Assembly: GCA_947259175.1 (NCBI GenBank)
Contig: CAMYKW010000003.1
Span: 54,719-118,718, forward strand
From: an uncultured Gammaproteobacteria bacterium
Lineage (GTDB): Bacteria; Pseudomonadota; Gammaproteobacteria; Arenicellales; JAANXG01
DNA: 64,000 nucleotides
Reading direction: 5' to 3'
The notes under the pieces were generated by a model, which had not been told where the DNA came from, ran no database searches, and saw only the letters and a program-made list of their open reading frames with translations. The translations under genes were made by a program, and so were the position numbers. Below, one piece after another: positions 9,200-18,240 of the stretch. How positions within the stretch are numbered: position 1 is the stretch's first letter; each line of letters opens with the position of its first letter.

Positions 9200-11023
9200 T
9201 CACCTGGAAACGATTTTACTCCTGTCTAACTCGCGGTCTTCCGGATAGATATGCAGTCGCGGTACTTTACCGCACTGCAAGTCCTGCTGGATTCGCTCCC
9301 AGTACCGCGTCGTAAGCAAGTCTCCATGCACTTCACGAAACAGCCGGCCTAACGATCGGTTCGGAATACGTAACCCCGCCTCTATTTCTTCCGGAAGAAA
9401 CACTACGCCATCCTCAAAATACCAATCCGGTATGTCTTCCTCACCGTCAATCCTGTCTTGATTGGTGCGAATCTTAATCTCGGTCAGAGGCTCCAAGGCA
9501 TCATAGTCAAACAGATAAACCTTAAGGAATCTGCTGACGCCGTAGTTTCTCGCATCCAGGTCTTTGTTGAAAATATTCGCGGCCATGTTATTTTTGATCG
9601 AATAGCCCAGGTTTACGATTACCGTTCTCGCGTCTTCATCTGATGCGGTTTCAAAGAACACCGGCAAAGGTATAACTTTTCGTTGAACGATGAGGTTCTT
9701 GAATATGACATAGTCGGCATCCGCGGATACACTTTCGCTTGCCTGGCTCAATAGTTCATCAAGCAACGATTTCTGGAATAATCTTTTTTCAAGCCTAAGA
9801 TTAAAGTAGAAAATGTTGTCCAACATGCTTCCGGTGCGATTGATTTCATGCACCCGCTTGTATTTTCGCAATACTGCATCCAGGCCTTCGTAATCGCCCC
9901 ATTTATACTGTGCCGTCGGCTTATTGCGAATTACCTTCAGATTGTAGGAAGACGAAGGTGCTGAAAAACCTATAGTGACCGTGCCTTCAAAACCCACCGC
10001 TGTACCGAAGGTCTCCGATGCCGCCGCCAATTCCTGTTTCAATTCGCTCATTACCGCAACTTTTCCGACATGGTTAAAACCAACAGTCGAATAGTGCAGG
10101 CCGATGGGCCTTCGCGGCATAATGCCGTGCAAAAACTCCGACAATTCATGATAGTACTCAGTGGTCACGTGAAAGTTGGCCAGGGTTGAACTGAAAAGAT
10201 TATGCGTATCCGCCTCGGATATCAGAACTGCATCGACGTAGATGCCTTTATCTCCGTTTAGCAATGCGATAATCAAGGGTACGATCCCGCCACGCCCCAG
10301 CACGAATCTTCCCACGAGATAGGCACCGCGGTTGCGATAAAAACCGGCATCAACCATTACTATGGTTCGCACATAATCTGTTTGTTCACCATCCAGACCC
10401 AAGATCTGATTGGCCCGTTCTGCGACCAATTCGGCGTCCTGCCCACGACTTTCATACGGTACGGTAAAACCTGGTATTAGCAGAATATCCATGATCGTCT
10501 CGGTGGATATCCGCGGGCCGCCCGGAAAACTACGGCATATCTCGTGGCGAGCCACGGATTTTTTTTCGATCGACTCCCCAAATGCATACTCCACCGGCTT
10601 CCACACTCCCTGATAAATTTTGCGTCGTACCGAATGTATATAAGCGAATGCAAAATCGGCTTCGTATCTTCCGTCAATCAGAGACAGATAACACTGCTCT
10701 ACATGGCTCCATAGATGTTCGTTTTCTGCCAAGTGCGGGAACGCCTGTTTCAGCCTGGGTCCCAGTGCGTTAATGCTTTCGCTGTACAATGAAAGCCTTC
10801 TCTTACTAAGGGCCAGGGATGTCGATGGATCCCGGCATTCGAATGCTTTTTTCGCGAGCAGCGGAATGTGCCGCGACTCACAGTAGTAGGCATCGAACTC
10901 GTAAAGTATCCAATTTGCCGTCAAAGTTGTCTTTTCGTCGTCAGACGCGGCATCCCTGATCCGAGACACATAATCGGCGTTGTGCACTGACGGGTCGATT
11001 AACGGAAGTGAGGTTTCGTTCAT
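9200..11023 (-). CDS. aceK: isocitrate dehydrogenase kinase/phosphatase (divergent AceK)
   Basis: A 607-residue bifunctional enzyme that phosphorylates and dephosphorylates isocitrate dehydrogenase, setting flux between the TCA cycle and glyoxylate shunt. It runs colinear with the enterobacterial protein (about 578 residues). The C-terminal kinase core holds AANIFNKDLDARNYGVSRF and LFDYDALEPLTEIK, matching the region with the family's catalytic Asp/Asn and metal-binding Asp; the nucleotide-loop Lys region reads YNLKVIRNKP. In the N-terminal regulatory half, AYIHSVRRKIYQGVWKPVEY aligns with the equivalent helix. Identity is visibly low across the rest, so this is a divergent member. It is not beside aceA, aceB or icd here, unlike the aceBAK operon of enterobacteria. 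Confidence 0.85.
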   Translation of the reverse strand: MNETSLPLIDPSVHNADYVSRIRDAASDDEKTTLTANWILYEFDAYYCESRHIPLLAKKAFECRDPSTSLALSKRRLSLYSESINALGPRLKQAFPHLAENEHLWSHVEQCYLSLIDGRYEADFAFAYIHSVRRKIYQGVWKPVEYAFGESIEKKSVARHEICRSFPGGPRISTETIMDILLIPGFTVPYESRGQDAELVAERANQILGLDGEQTDYVRTIVMVDAGFYRNRGAYLVGRFVLGRGGIVPLIIALLNGDKGIYVDAVLISEADTHNLFSSTLANFHVTTEYYHELSEFLHGIMPRRPIGLHYSTVGFNHVGKVAVMSELKQELAAASETFGTAVGFEGTVTIGFSAPSSSYNLKVIRNKPTAQYKWGDYEGLDAVLRKYKRVHEINRTGSMLDNIFYFNLRLEKRLFQKSLLDELLSQASESVSADADYVIFKNLIVQRKVIPLPVFFETASDEDARTVIVNLGYSIKNNMAANIFNKDLDARNYGVSRFLKVYLFDYDALEPLTEIKIRTNQDRIDGEEDIPDWYFEDGVVFLPEEIEAGLRIPNRSLGRLFREVHGDLLTTRYWERIQQDLQCGKVPRLHIYPEDRELDRSKIVSR

Positions 11024-11065
11024 TACATCCCAAATGTTAGCAACCGCGTCGTGAGTGAATACCGG

Positions 11066-14000
11066 CTAACGGTTTGTCTCTCGTATGATGCGCCATTGTA
11101 CATCCTCGCGCACCAATTCAAGAGTCTTCAACACGTTATCCTGATAACGATCGGCATGATAAGCTTGATGAAAAGTCGCACGTGCACGCTTTGCGCCCAA
11201 GACCGTGATCTGCAGTTCGTTGATACCTACTTTGATGAATGCCGGGCGCGACAGGCGCCTGCGGCGCAACGCCTCCCACGCATTACGGTTCGTAGCGCCG
11301 GTGGGGCGAAACTCCCGAGAGTAGAACGCCAGATAAGCCTCGACGTCCTGTTTGGACCATGCCGCGGCCCAAGCGCGCACTAAGTCGCTTAGCTGCGCAA
11401 CGACGTCCGCGGTGACGTATTCCGTGGATGCGGGAGGTAAAATTAGGGCCGCTGACGCTTCTGGAACGAGTTTGCGCGCCGGCGATTGACCCGCAACCTG
11501 CCGGCCCATGGCGCTGTCAGTGCCCGCAGTTGGCGTACTTCCTTCCTCGAGCACTTGAACTCGCGAGCGCAGCTCGCGGTACGACTCGAGCTCCGCGCGC
11601 GTGGCCTCGATTTGTTGAGTATTATTGTTGTTCTCGGCATCGAGACGCGCGAGTTGTCGTGATTGTTTTTCGCTCACGTCAGCTATGCGCGACAGATCGT
11701 CAACCATCGCCTGCCGTGTAGCGTTTTGTTGCAGCATGCTATGTTCGAGTTCACCAACTTGAGCGTTTGTTGTTTCCAGTTCCTTGACCCGTTTCCGTTC
11801 GACCGCAGCTAACGCATCGAATTGCCGACGCAACGCCTCGTGTCCGGCGCTCAGACTCGCCAACTGATCCGTTAAGGCCCGCTGCGACTCTCGCGCTTCT
11901 TGTAAGGTGTGTTGAAACCGTTCAGCCTGCATTTTCTGCTCATCCCGCAGGCGCGCCAAATCAGCATCCATGCTCTTTTTTTCCGCCAGCTCCCGTTGCC
12001 GCGCAGCCTCCAGCTTGGCGATGCGGACGCGCGCGGCCTTGAGCGCCCTTGCGCGCCGGACCTGTTGTTCGTCGAGCTGGCCCATCTGCCGGCGCTGGAT
12101 GTCATTGCGGTCGCGGACTCGCCCCAGTTCCTCGGTCAAGCGCCGATTCGACAACTGCTGTTGTTGCAACCCGTGCTCGAGTTTGGTGATCCGGGTCCGT
12201 GCCGCCTCCAGTGCGCTCTCCCGTCGCTTCTGCATATCCGCGTATTCCGCGAGTTGATGCCCTTTGGCCAGCAACTCCCGGCGAAATTCAGAGATATTGC
12301 CAGCCAAAGACTGTTTTAGTTCCTTTTCTGTCTGCAACGAGTGTTCTAACGTCGCAATCTCTTTTTGCGCGGCGTCCAGCTCCTGCTCGCGTTGACTGCG
12401 AGTGATGCCGGCGATTACCAACTTTTCGCGCGCCTCCCTATGTTCCCGATCTAGACGCGACCGTTCGACCTCGACCGTCTGTAAACGCGCCAAGGTTTGC
12501 TTTAACTCTTGTTCGAGTTGCGCAACGGCACGTCGTTCTGCATCGGCCTGGGTCTCATTGAGCTGGCCTCCCGCCAGCAGTTTTTTCACTATATCGGCAA
12601 CCACCGATAACTCCGCGGCCAGATCGGCGTGGCTGTCAGGCGGTGGAGACAGCGCGACCGCTTCAGCAAAGTCGGAGTGAAGCCAGCCCTCGACACCATC
12701 GATGTTCGCCTTGAGCCAGTCTCCTTCACGGGAAAGCGCCAGGAATTCGAATTCGGGCTCGATTATCCGCAACCAGGCACCATGCAGGCCGGGACTTCGG
12801 CGAAAATTGATACGTGCGGTGGTACGGTAGTGAGCCTGCGGGGCATTGATCTTCAACAACGCCTGCAACTCGCGCAACTGGGAGCGAACGTGGTCGAGCC
12901 GCGCCTTCAGCGCCGCCGGGCTTTCACCGTCCCCGTCCCTCGTGTGATCGCTCCGGGACGGGCCGGCAACCGGACTTACCGGTTCCCGTTCAGCGTCATC
13001 GGTGATCGTCCAGTTGTTCGTCGCGGCAGTACTTCCTTGTCCGATCGAAGTGACGTCGGTTTCTGCCGTGTGCTTGGCCACAGTGGACACCGCCGGTTCG
13101 GACTCCTCGGACTTCAATGCCAGCCAGTCTATGTAGTCCCAGTGTAGCCATCCGGTCTTACCGTTAAACCGCCCACTTATCCATGCGCCGTCGCGCTGCA
13201 ATACATCAACTTGACTACCCTCGGGAATCAGCGCGAGTCTCTTCGCAGTCAGGCGTGGCTCAGCGCGCAAGTTGACATTGGTGGTCGCGATCGCGGTCAC
13301 TGCCGCCTGTACCTCGTCGCCGCTTTCCGTGGCTACCTTTTTCTCGAGAATTGCGGGCGGCATGATTGGATCGACCAAACTGTCGAGAACCCCTCGTTTC
13401 AGCAGCTCAAACATCTGCTGTTCCCAGCGATCACCCTTGGATACAACATTGGACAGCACCACGACAACACTGTCGTGATACGGTGATACCAGGACGTACT
13501 GACCACCGTAACCAACGGCGGCAAAGCCTCCATCGGCGGGTGACTGTGTCCACCACAAGAATCCGTAGCGACCATACGTATCGTGCGATCCGTGCCCCTG
13601 CGCACGGGTGGATTCGGTAACCCACGTCGGCGGAATAAGTTGCCGATCAAGCCAGCGCCCCTTATCCAGATAGAGCTGACCGAATTTGGCTGCATCGCGC
13701 GGCAGAAGCGAAAGGTTGTTACCTCCCAAGTGGAGACCGCTGGGATCGATTTGCCAGCCGGCGACCGTGACCCCCATCGGTTCGAACAACTCACGTTCAG
13801 CGAACTCGCGCGTGCTGTTACCGGTGACCATGGCGAGAATCGCCGACAGTATATGTGTGTTTCCCGTACTGTACCGGTATTCGGTCCCCGGAGGTGCTGC
13901 CAGCGGTTGTTGCAACGCCGCGGTTACCCAGTCCGGATGACGCACCCAATCGTTGTACGCGTCATAGCTGGTGGATGTGAGTCCCGAGGTCATGGTGAGT

Positions 14001-14506
14001 AAGTGATAGACCGTAATCCCCCGTTTCGCTGAGTCTTTCGGAAGCTTCGCCACAGGCAACAGATCGGAAATTGTATGATCGAGTCGTAAATAGCCGTTGG
14101 CGATTGCGATACCCACCAACGTGGAGATGACACTCTTTGATGCTGATTTCAGATTGTGTGGCTTGTCCCGGCCTCCACCGCGCCAGTAGCGCTCCGAAAC
14201 AAGGTAACCCTTGCGTACCAGCAATAACCCCTGCACCCCGCGCATCCGTCCAATATTGGTAATCGCCGCGGCTAGTTTGTTCGCGTCAAATCCCAAGGTC
14301 GCCGGCGACGCGCTGTACCAGCGCCCCTGCCAGCGGCTCCCCGGCTCACTTCCATGCGCGACGTCGGATAGGGTGCCGCCCCAGCCGGCGGGGACCACCA
14401 GCATAGCCGCCAGCATCAGTGCTAAAACCGTTCTCGCACCACGAGCTGGAAGAATTATCCACTTAAAAGCAGGCCGGGCCGCGGGGATGTTAATTTCGCA
14501 ACACAT
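11066..14506 (-). CDS. multidomain serine hydrolase with SH3 repeats, coiled coil and NTF2-like C-terminus
   Basis: About 1,146 residues from ATG 14506. Signal-type N-terminus (ALMLAAMLVVPAGWGG), then a class-C beta-lactamase/penicillin-binding-type hydrolase: SASK (about 121-124) is the Ser-X-X-Lys site, YST (about 212-214) replaces the usual Tyr-X-Asn, and GYGGQYVLVSP occupies the KTG-like strand. Two bacterial SH3 domains follow (about 409-463 and 570-625; note NVNLRAEPRLTAKRL and INFRRSPGLHGAWL). Then comes a Glu/Arg/Leu-rich coiled coil of some 350 residues and a final NTF2-like domain (VRAWAAAWSKQDVEAYLAFY) of the kind appended to L,D-transpeptidases. Together these suggest a periplasmic peptidoglycan or peptide hydrolase; substrate unknown. 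The frame stays open to 14668, but that extension crosses a MITE, so I prefer the internal ATG; the true start remains uncertain. Confidence 0.75.
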   Translation of the reverse strand: MCCEINIPAARPAFKWIILPARGARTVLALMLAAMLVVPAGWGGTLSDVAHGSEPGSRWQGRWYSASPATLGFDANKLAAAITNIGRMRGVQGLLLVRKGYLVSERYWRGGGRDKPHNLKSASKSVISTLVGIAIANGYLRLDHTISDLLPVAKLPKDSAKRGITVYHLLTMTSGLTSTSYDAYNDWVRHPDWVTAALQQPLAAPPGTEYRYSTGNTHILSAILAMVTGNSTREFAERELFEPMGVTVAGWQIDPSGLHLGGNNLSLLPRDAAKFGQLYLDKGRWLDRQLIPPTWVTESTRAQGHGSHDTYGRYGFLWWTQSPADGGFAAVGYGGQYVLVSPYHDSVVVVLSNVVSKGDRWEQQMFELLKRGVLDSLVDPIMPPAILEKKVATESGDEVQAAVTAIATTNVNLRAEPRLTAKRLALIPEGSQVDVLQRDGAWISGRFNGKTGWLHWDYIDWLALKSEESEPAVSTVAKHTAETDVTSIGQGSTAATNNWTITDDAEREPVSPVAGPSRSDHTRDGDGESPAALKARLDHVRSQLRELQALLKINAPQAHYRTTARINFRRSPGLHGAWLRIIEPEFEFLALSREGDWLKANIDGVEGWLHSDFAEAVALSPPPDSHADLAAELSVVADIVKKLLAGGQLNETQADAERRAVAQLEQELKQTLARLQTVEVERSRLDREHREAREKLVIAGITRSQREQELDAAQKEIATLEHSLQTEKELKQSLAGNISEFRRELLAKGHQLAEYADMQKRRESALEAARTRITKLEHGLQQQQLSNRRLTEELGRVRDRNDIQRRQMGQLDEQQVRRARALKAARVRIAKLEAARQRELAEKKSMDADLARLRDEQKMQAERFQHTLQEARESQRALTDQLASLSAGHEALRRQFDALAAVERKRVKELETTNAQVGELEHSMLQQNATRQAMVDDLSRIADVSEKQSRQLARLDAENNNNTQQIEATRAELESYRELRSRVQVLEEGSTPTAGTDSAMGRQVAGQSPARKLVPEASAALILPPASTEYVTADVVAQLSDLVRAWAAAWSKQDVEAYLAFYSREFRPTGATNRNAWEALRRRRLSRPAFIKVGINELQITVLGAKRARATFHQAYHADRYQDNVLKTLELVREDVQWRIIRETNR

Positions 14507-14556
14507 CCTCAGGATCACTTCGAGAAGCGTCAGATAGTCGTAATTACAAAATATAA

Positions 14557-14639
14557 GGAACCTCTGATTGTCAGAGGTGCCGCCGGTACATGGACGTACT
14601 GAGCTCCGATAATACCGGGATGGATTATTCAGAGCTTCC
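14557..14639 (+). mobile_element. IS5-like MITE, long form (83 bp)
   Basis: Ends are GGAACCTCTGATTGTCAGAGG on the left (first 21 bases, given here as GGAACCTCTGA plus its palindromic partner) and GGATTATTCAGAGCTTCC on the right. Flanks are ATAA (14553-14556) and TTAA (14640-14643), an imperfect YTAR duplication. It lies upstream of the serine hydrolase gene and inside its open 5' frame extension, so it may supply or disrupt that gene's leader. Confidence 0.7.
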
Positions 14640-14739
14640 TTAACCGAAAAACGCCCAGCAGTGCCCACGGCCTACCCGCACAACTGCTTAACCCCGCAGC
14701 ACCGGGCGTCAACCCGTATATGGACTGACGGTGGCGAGT

Positions 14740-16422
14740 TTATCCTGCTTGTGCAGCGAGTCGCCGCAGACTGTTCCGCAGACGTCGATGGTTGTTGAAT
14801 CGTAACAGATAGTCCAGTTCACGCCGCCCCCCTTTTGCACGAATCAATCGCACCAAAGCGCGTTTATCGGATTGCGGCCAACGCTCGATGTTGGGCAAAA
14901 TAACCACAAGAGGTGCCCACCAGTTCCATGCCAGCCTCTCGCTGGTGGTAAATCGGCTGGTATCACGCACACCTAGGAGTTTCTGTGCATCCCGACTGCA
15001 AACACGGGCCGCTTTTTCGCGATCGGCGCCAAATCTTTGCGCTAAAAATTGCGTTAGTTGCAAACCGACATCCGCCAAGGGCAGCAATCCAAGTACATCA
15101 TCCCTGGGTTGATCCAGGCTCAGATACAGATTGTGTTCGGCCAGCTGCACCAGTGTTTTAACGCTGGAACGATGTGCCGGGTCCGCACGCATGAGTTTTA
15201 ATTCTCTCCGCATGAGTCGACGAGTTCGTGGATTGCGCGGGAGAAAACCCATTTTCTGATAGAACCACCACGCACCCGAACGCAGGGCGTCTTCGTTATC
15301 CTTGCCGATCTGATATGAATCGATCAATATGGTATCGGCATCGAACAAATTTTTCGCCGCGGTTAGCACCCAACCGAGCATTGTCGCGGCTTCCGCAGAT
15401 CGAAATGTATCGAAGATGGTGTATGCGACCTCCACCGAGTTGAACAGCCCGGTAATCGCGCCGTAGCCGACAGGCACGCCGTTTTTCAACACAATGTAAC
15501 CGTACAACGTCTCCAGCAAAAGACGACGCTCGGGCTGCACGCCGATACAGGCAATCTGCAATCCATCGCCGCAATCTACCGTGTGCACGTCCTGGTGGTA
15601 TCCGTATGCAAACGCGTCCAAATCCCGGCTGCGTGTAGCCATTGTGGCCCGCGCCAAATCTACTAATATGCGTCCAATCCGCGGGTCGACCCGCTGTGTC
15701 TTGATCTGCTGCCGCTTGATGTCTTCGATTGTTGGCCTGCGCCGGGTCATAGGTGCGGATTGATACACGATCGCCGCATTCTTGAACTTCTCCCGTGTGC
15801 GTGCCGGTGTATCCGGCCCTGGTTGCAGCGCAAGCGGTATATCCAGGTCTTCCAGCAATACCTCCGCGGCGCGCCTACTCATGGGCATCTTTTCAAAACG
15901 TTTCAGTAGAAATTTGGCGTCGGTTTCCTCGGGTCCCTTCAGCCTGTTGAGCCACTCACGCACGTCGAATCCGTAGGCATCCAACCCCTGGGTTTCGCAA
16001 TACAGCGTCATCGACGTCAACCACAGCTCCAATTGTTCACTGCGTTCGAATTCGTCCCAGTCTATCGTTAGATAGTCACCCCAACGCCGCGCGATCCAAT
16101 GAGCGCTTGCGGCGAAAAAACGGAAGTATATGGCTGAACCGGCGACACCGGTGTTCGCAAGTTCGCCATGGAGTTCTCGAACATCGGCGCGCTCGTCGAA
16201 TCGCGACAACATGCGCTCGATCCGTGATAGCAGCGGCGCGTCGTCCGGGTATGCCCTCAGGAAACAAAGTACCTCGTGCAATTTGAGTACTTCGGTCGCC
16301 TTGGCGAGTGCCTGGTCTTCCAATGCGTCTAACAGCGCGGATTTACGTTGCGCGCAACCATCGCCAAATTCGCTGAAGCATCGGGTGAGTTTTCGTAACG
16401 CCCTGCTGGCTTGTATTGACAT
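14740..16422 (-). CDS. unknown protein with central GNAT-like acetyltransferase region
   Basis: A soluble 560-residue protein without signal peptide. The middle (about residues 290-420) looks like a GNAT fold: LETLYGYIVLKNGVPVGYGA as the strand pair, an acyl-CoA-loop-like stretch around RSAEAATMLGWVL, and AWWFYQKMGFLPRNPRTRRL, the usual Tyr-X-Lys-X-Gly-Phe signature. The N-terminal 230 residues are mainly helical and the C-terminus is strongly basic. Function is not known; the GNAT relation is inferred from motif order only. It is the gene directly upstream (same strand, 230 bases) of the serine hydrolase, separated by a MITE. Confidence 0.55.
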   Translation of the reverse strand: MSIQASRALRKLTRCFSEFGDGCAQRKSALLDALEDQALAKATEVLKLHEVLCFLRAYPDDAPLLSRIERMLSRFDERADVRELHGELANTGVAGSAIYFRFFAASAHWIARRWGDYLTIDWDEFERSEQLELWLTSMTLYCETQGLDAYGFDVREWLNRLKGPEETDAKFLLKRFEKMPMSRRAAEVLLEDLDIPLALQPGPDTPARTREKFKNAAIVYQSAPMTRRRPTIEDIKRQQIKTQRVDPRIGRILVDLARATMATRSRDLDAFAYGYHQDVHTVDCGDGLQIACIGVQPERRLLLETLYGYIVLKNGVPVGYGAITGLFNSVEVAYTIFDTFRSAEAATMLGWVLTAAKNLFDADTILIDSYQIGKDNEDALRSGAWWFYQKMGFLPRNPRTRRLMRRELKLMRADPAHRSSVKTLVQLAEHNLYLSLDQPRDDVLGLLPLADVGLQLTQFLAQRFGADREKAARVCSRDAQKLLGVRDTSRFTTSERLAWNWWAPLVVILPNIERWPQSDKRALVRLIRAKGGRRELDYLLRFNNHRRLRNSLRRLAAQAG

Positions 16423-16699
16423 GAAATCGTGTCCGTAATCGTATGGTCTTAGCGAACCCGCCCCGACCGTTTATGTTCTTCTCGGTGGGCAAGTTTAAGC
16501 ACACAATCGCGAAATTAACACCACCGTTTGTATTCTTCTTTGCGTTCGAGTGAATACGATTCCAGACTCTCGGTCCAGGGCAACCAAGTCACAGAACGTC
16601 CGCTATTCACGATACCGGAACCGGGGGGGGCGATTTCACCAGGTCCGTTAGCGCCGGTCACGCGCCAATGGTTGACAATTTAAAGAGCAACGCGATGAA

Positions 16700-17950
16700 T
16701 CAGCTGGCCAAGTCGAAAAACTCCGTCGGATTGAGATCGTACTCCTTGGGATCGGCGATGCTCGTGATGATACGAGGGGTTTTCGTCGGCAGCAGATACT
16801 GCGCCGCCAGATCGATAGTCTGCGGGTGTGACAATTTATTGCCGTGCCTGTCAATCAATATCATCACCCTTGGTTTGAGCTGCTGCACGCGGTTTCGGTG
16901 AACAACGATGCCGACTTCCTTGGTGTTTAGTTTCACGAAACTTCCCACTGGAAAGATACCAACGCATTGGATGAATTGCTCCACCAGTCCGCCGGGAAAC
17001 GACTTGTCTCGCTGCCCGTAGAGTTCCATCAATGCCTCAAACGATGTCTTGGTTTCGCGGTACGGCCGCTCCGACATCATCGCCTCATAGCTGTCTGCCA
17101 TACCGGTTATGAATGCCAGGGTATTGATACGCGACTTGGACAAGCGACGGGGATATCCAGTGCCATCAAAGCGTTCATGATGGCTCCATACGATCTCCAG
17201 CACTTCCTTGTTGACTTCCTCCATGGATCTGAGCATGAGCAGTGAATAATCAACGTGTTGGCGAACCCGTTGTCGTTCAACACCGGTCAAAGGCTCTGTT
17301 TTCTCCAGCAATGTAATCGGAATCTTTATCTTCCCAACATCCTGCAGCAAGGCTGCGATTCCCACGTAATGCATGTCCTTAATCGGCAACCCTAGAAATC
17401 GCCCAAAACTCAGTGCCAGGACGCAAACCGATATGGCTTGAGCGTAGGACGATTCATCGCGATGTTTGAGCTGCACCAACCACGCCGTAGCCGCGGGATT
17501 CCGTAATACGCTTTGAACCAGGGCGCCCACCACCTCTTCGACGGACTTTCCGCTAACTGTTTTTCCGGCGTCAAGATCCTTCACCACACGTTGGTAGACT
17601 TCGTGGGTGTCGTTTAATATCTCCTGGGCGCGTTCATATTCCTCTTCTACCGGAATCAACTCCGGATAAAACTCATTGAGCGACACATGATGCGTTATTT
17701 GCTCGACCATATGCGCCATGTCTTCGTCCGTGTAGCTCTCCGAGAGGTACTTTGTGGAACCAAGTCCAAGATTGGGATCGATGTATACGTAACGGCACAG
17801 CGTCTGGACCCTCTCCAGTTCCTCTATTTTTCTGATGACGAATCCTTGAAGATCAAAGGGTGGCTCGAAAGGCGCGGCTTCCCAAGGCCGATCGAGTTCA
17901 GCCACGTACATGCCGAGCATCAAGTCTTCAGTGGAAATCTTGCGTATCAC
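16700..17950 (-). CDS. HD-GYP domain protein (DUF3391 type) with altered metal site
   Basis: A 416-residue response-type protein: N-terminal DUF3391 region (1-130), then an HD-GYP domain as in cyclic di-GMP phosphodiesterases. The GYP part is intact (HHERFDGTGYP, 257-267; His232 also kept). However, the usual HD pair reads LLQDVGK, with Gln203 in place of His, and the first helix reads YAQAISVCVLAL, with Gln171 where His is expected. Two metal-ligand His are therefore Gln. It may have lower or no hydrolytic activity, or act as a c-di-GMP-responsive regulator; this is inference. ADSYEAMMSERPYR and FPVGSFVKLNTKEVGIV are family hallmarks. No partner gene is adjacent. Confidence 0.85.
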   Translation of the reverse strand: MIRKISTEDLMLGMYVAELDRPWEAAPFEPPFDLQGFVIRKIEELERVQTLCRYVYIDPNLGLGSTKYLSESYTDEDMAHMVEQITHHVSLNEFYPELIPVEEEYERAQEILNDTHEVYQRVVKDLDAGKTVSGKSVEEVVGALVQSVLRNPAATAWLVQLKHRDESSYAQAISVCVLALSFGRFLGLPIKDMHYVGIAALLQDVGKIKIPITLLEKTEPLTGVERQRVRQHVDYSLLMLRSMEEVNKEVLEIVWSHHERFDGTGYPRRLSKSRINTLAFITGMADSYEAMMSERPYRETKTSFEALMELYGQRDKSFPGGLVEQFIQCVGIFPVGSFVKLNTKEVGIVVHRNRVQQLKPRVMILIDRHGNKLSHPQTIDLAAQYLLPTKTPRIITSIADPKEYDLNPTEFFDLAS

Positions 17951-18240
17951 CGGTTGCTGGCCAGGATCTCACCTATGTTAGATTTTAGTATTGCCGATGT
18001 ATCTCCGATGCGCCAGTTCCGCGGCAGCCGCCCCGTACCGGGCGTCGGCGGTGGTCTCGCAAATGACTAATCTCGGACACCGAGGACGCAACTACGGTCC
18101 GAACCGGCCCACCCCTGCTATTCCTGCTTATCACATCAGTATAGGACGTCTTGACGCGAAATCCCTTCCTGAAACTGCCGACCTTTGTCACAATACCGCC
18201 CCCTCGGCACCCACCAGCGGTATAAACGAAAGGAACGACA

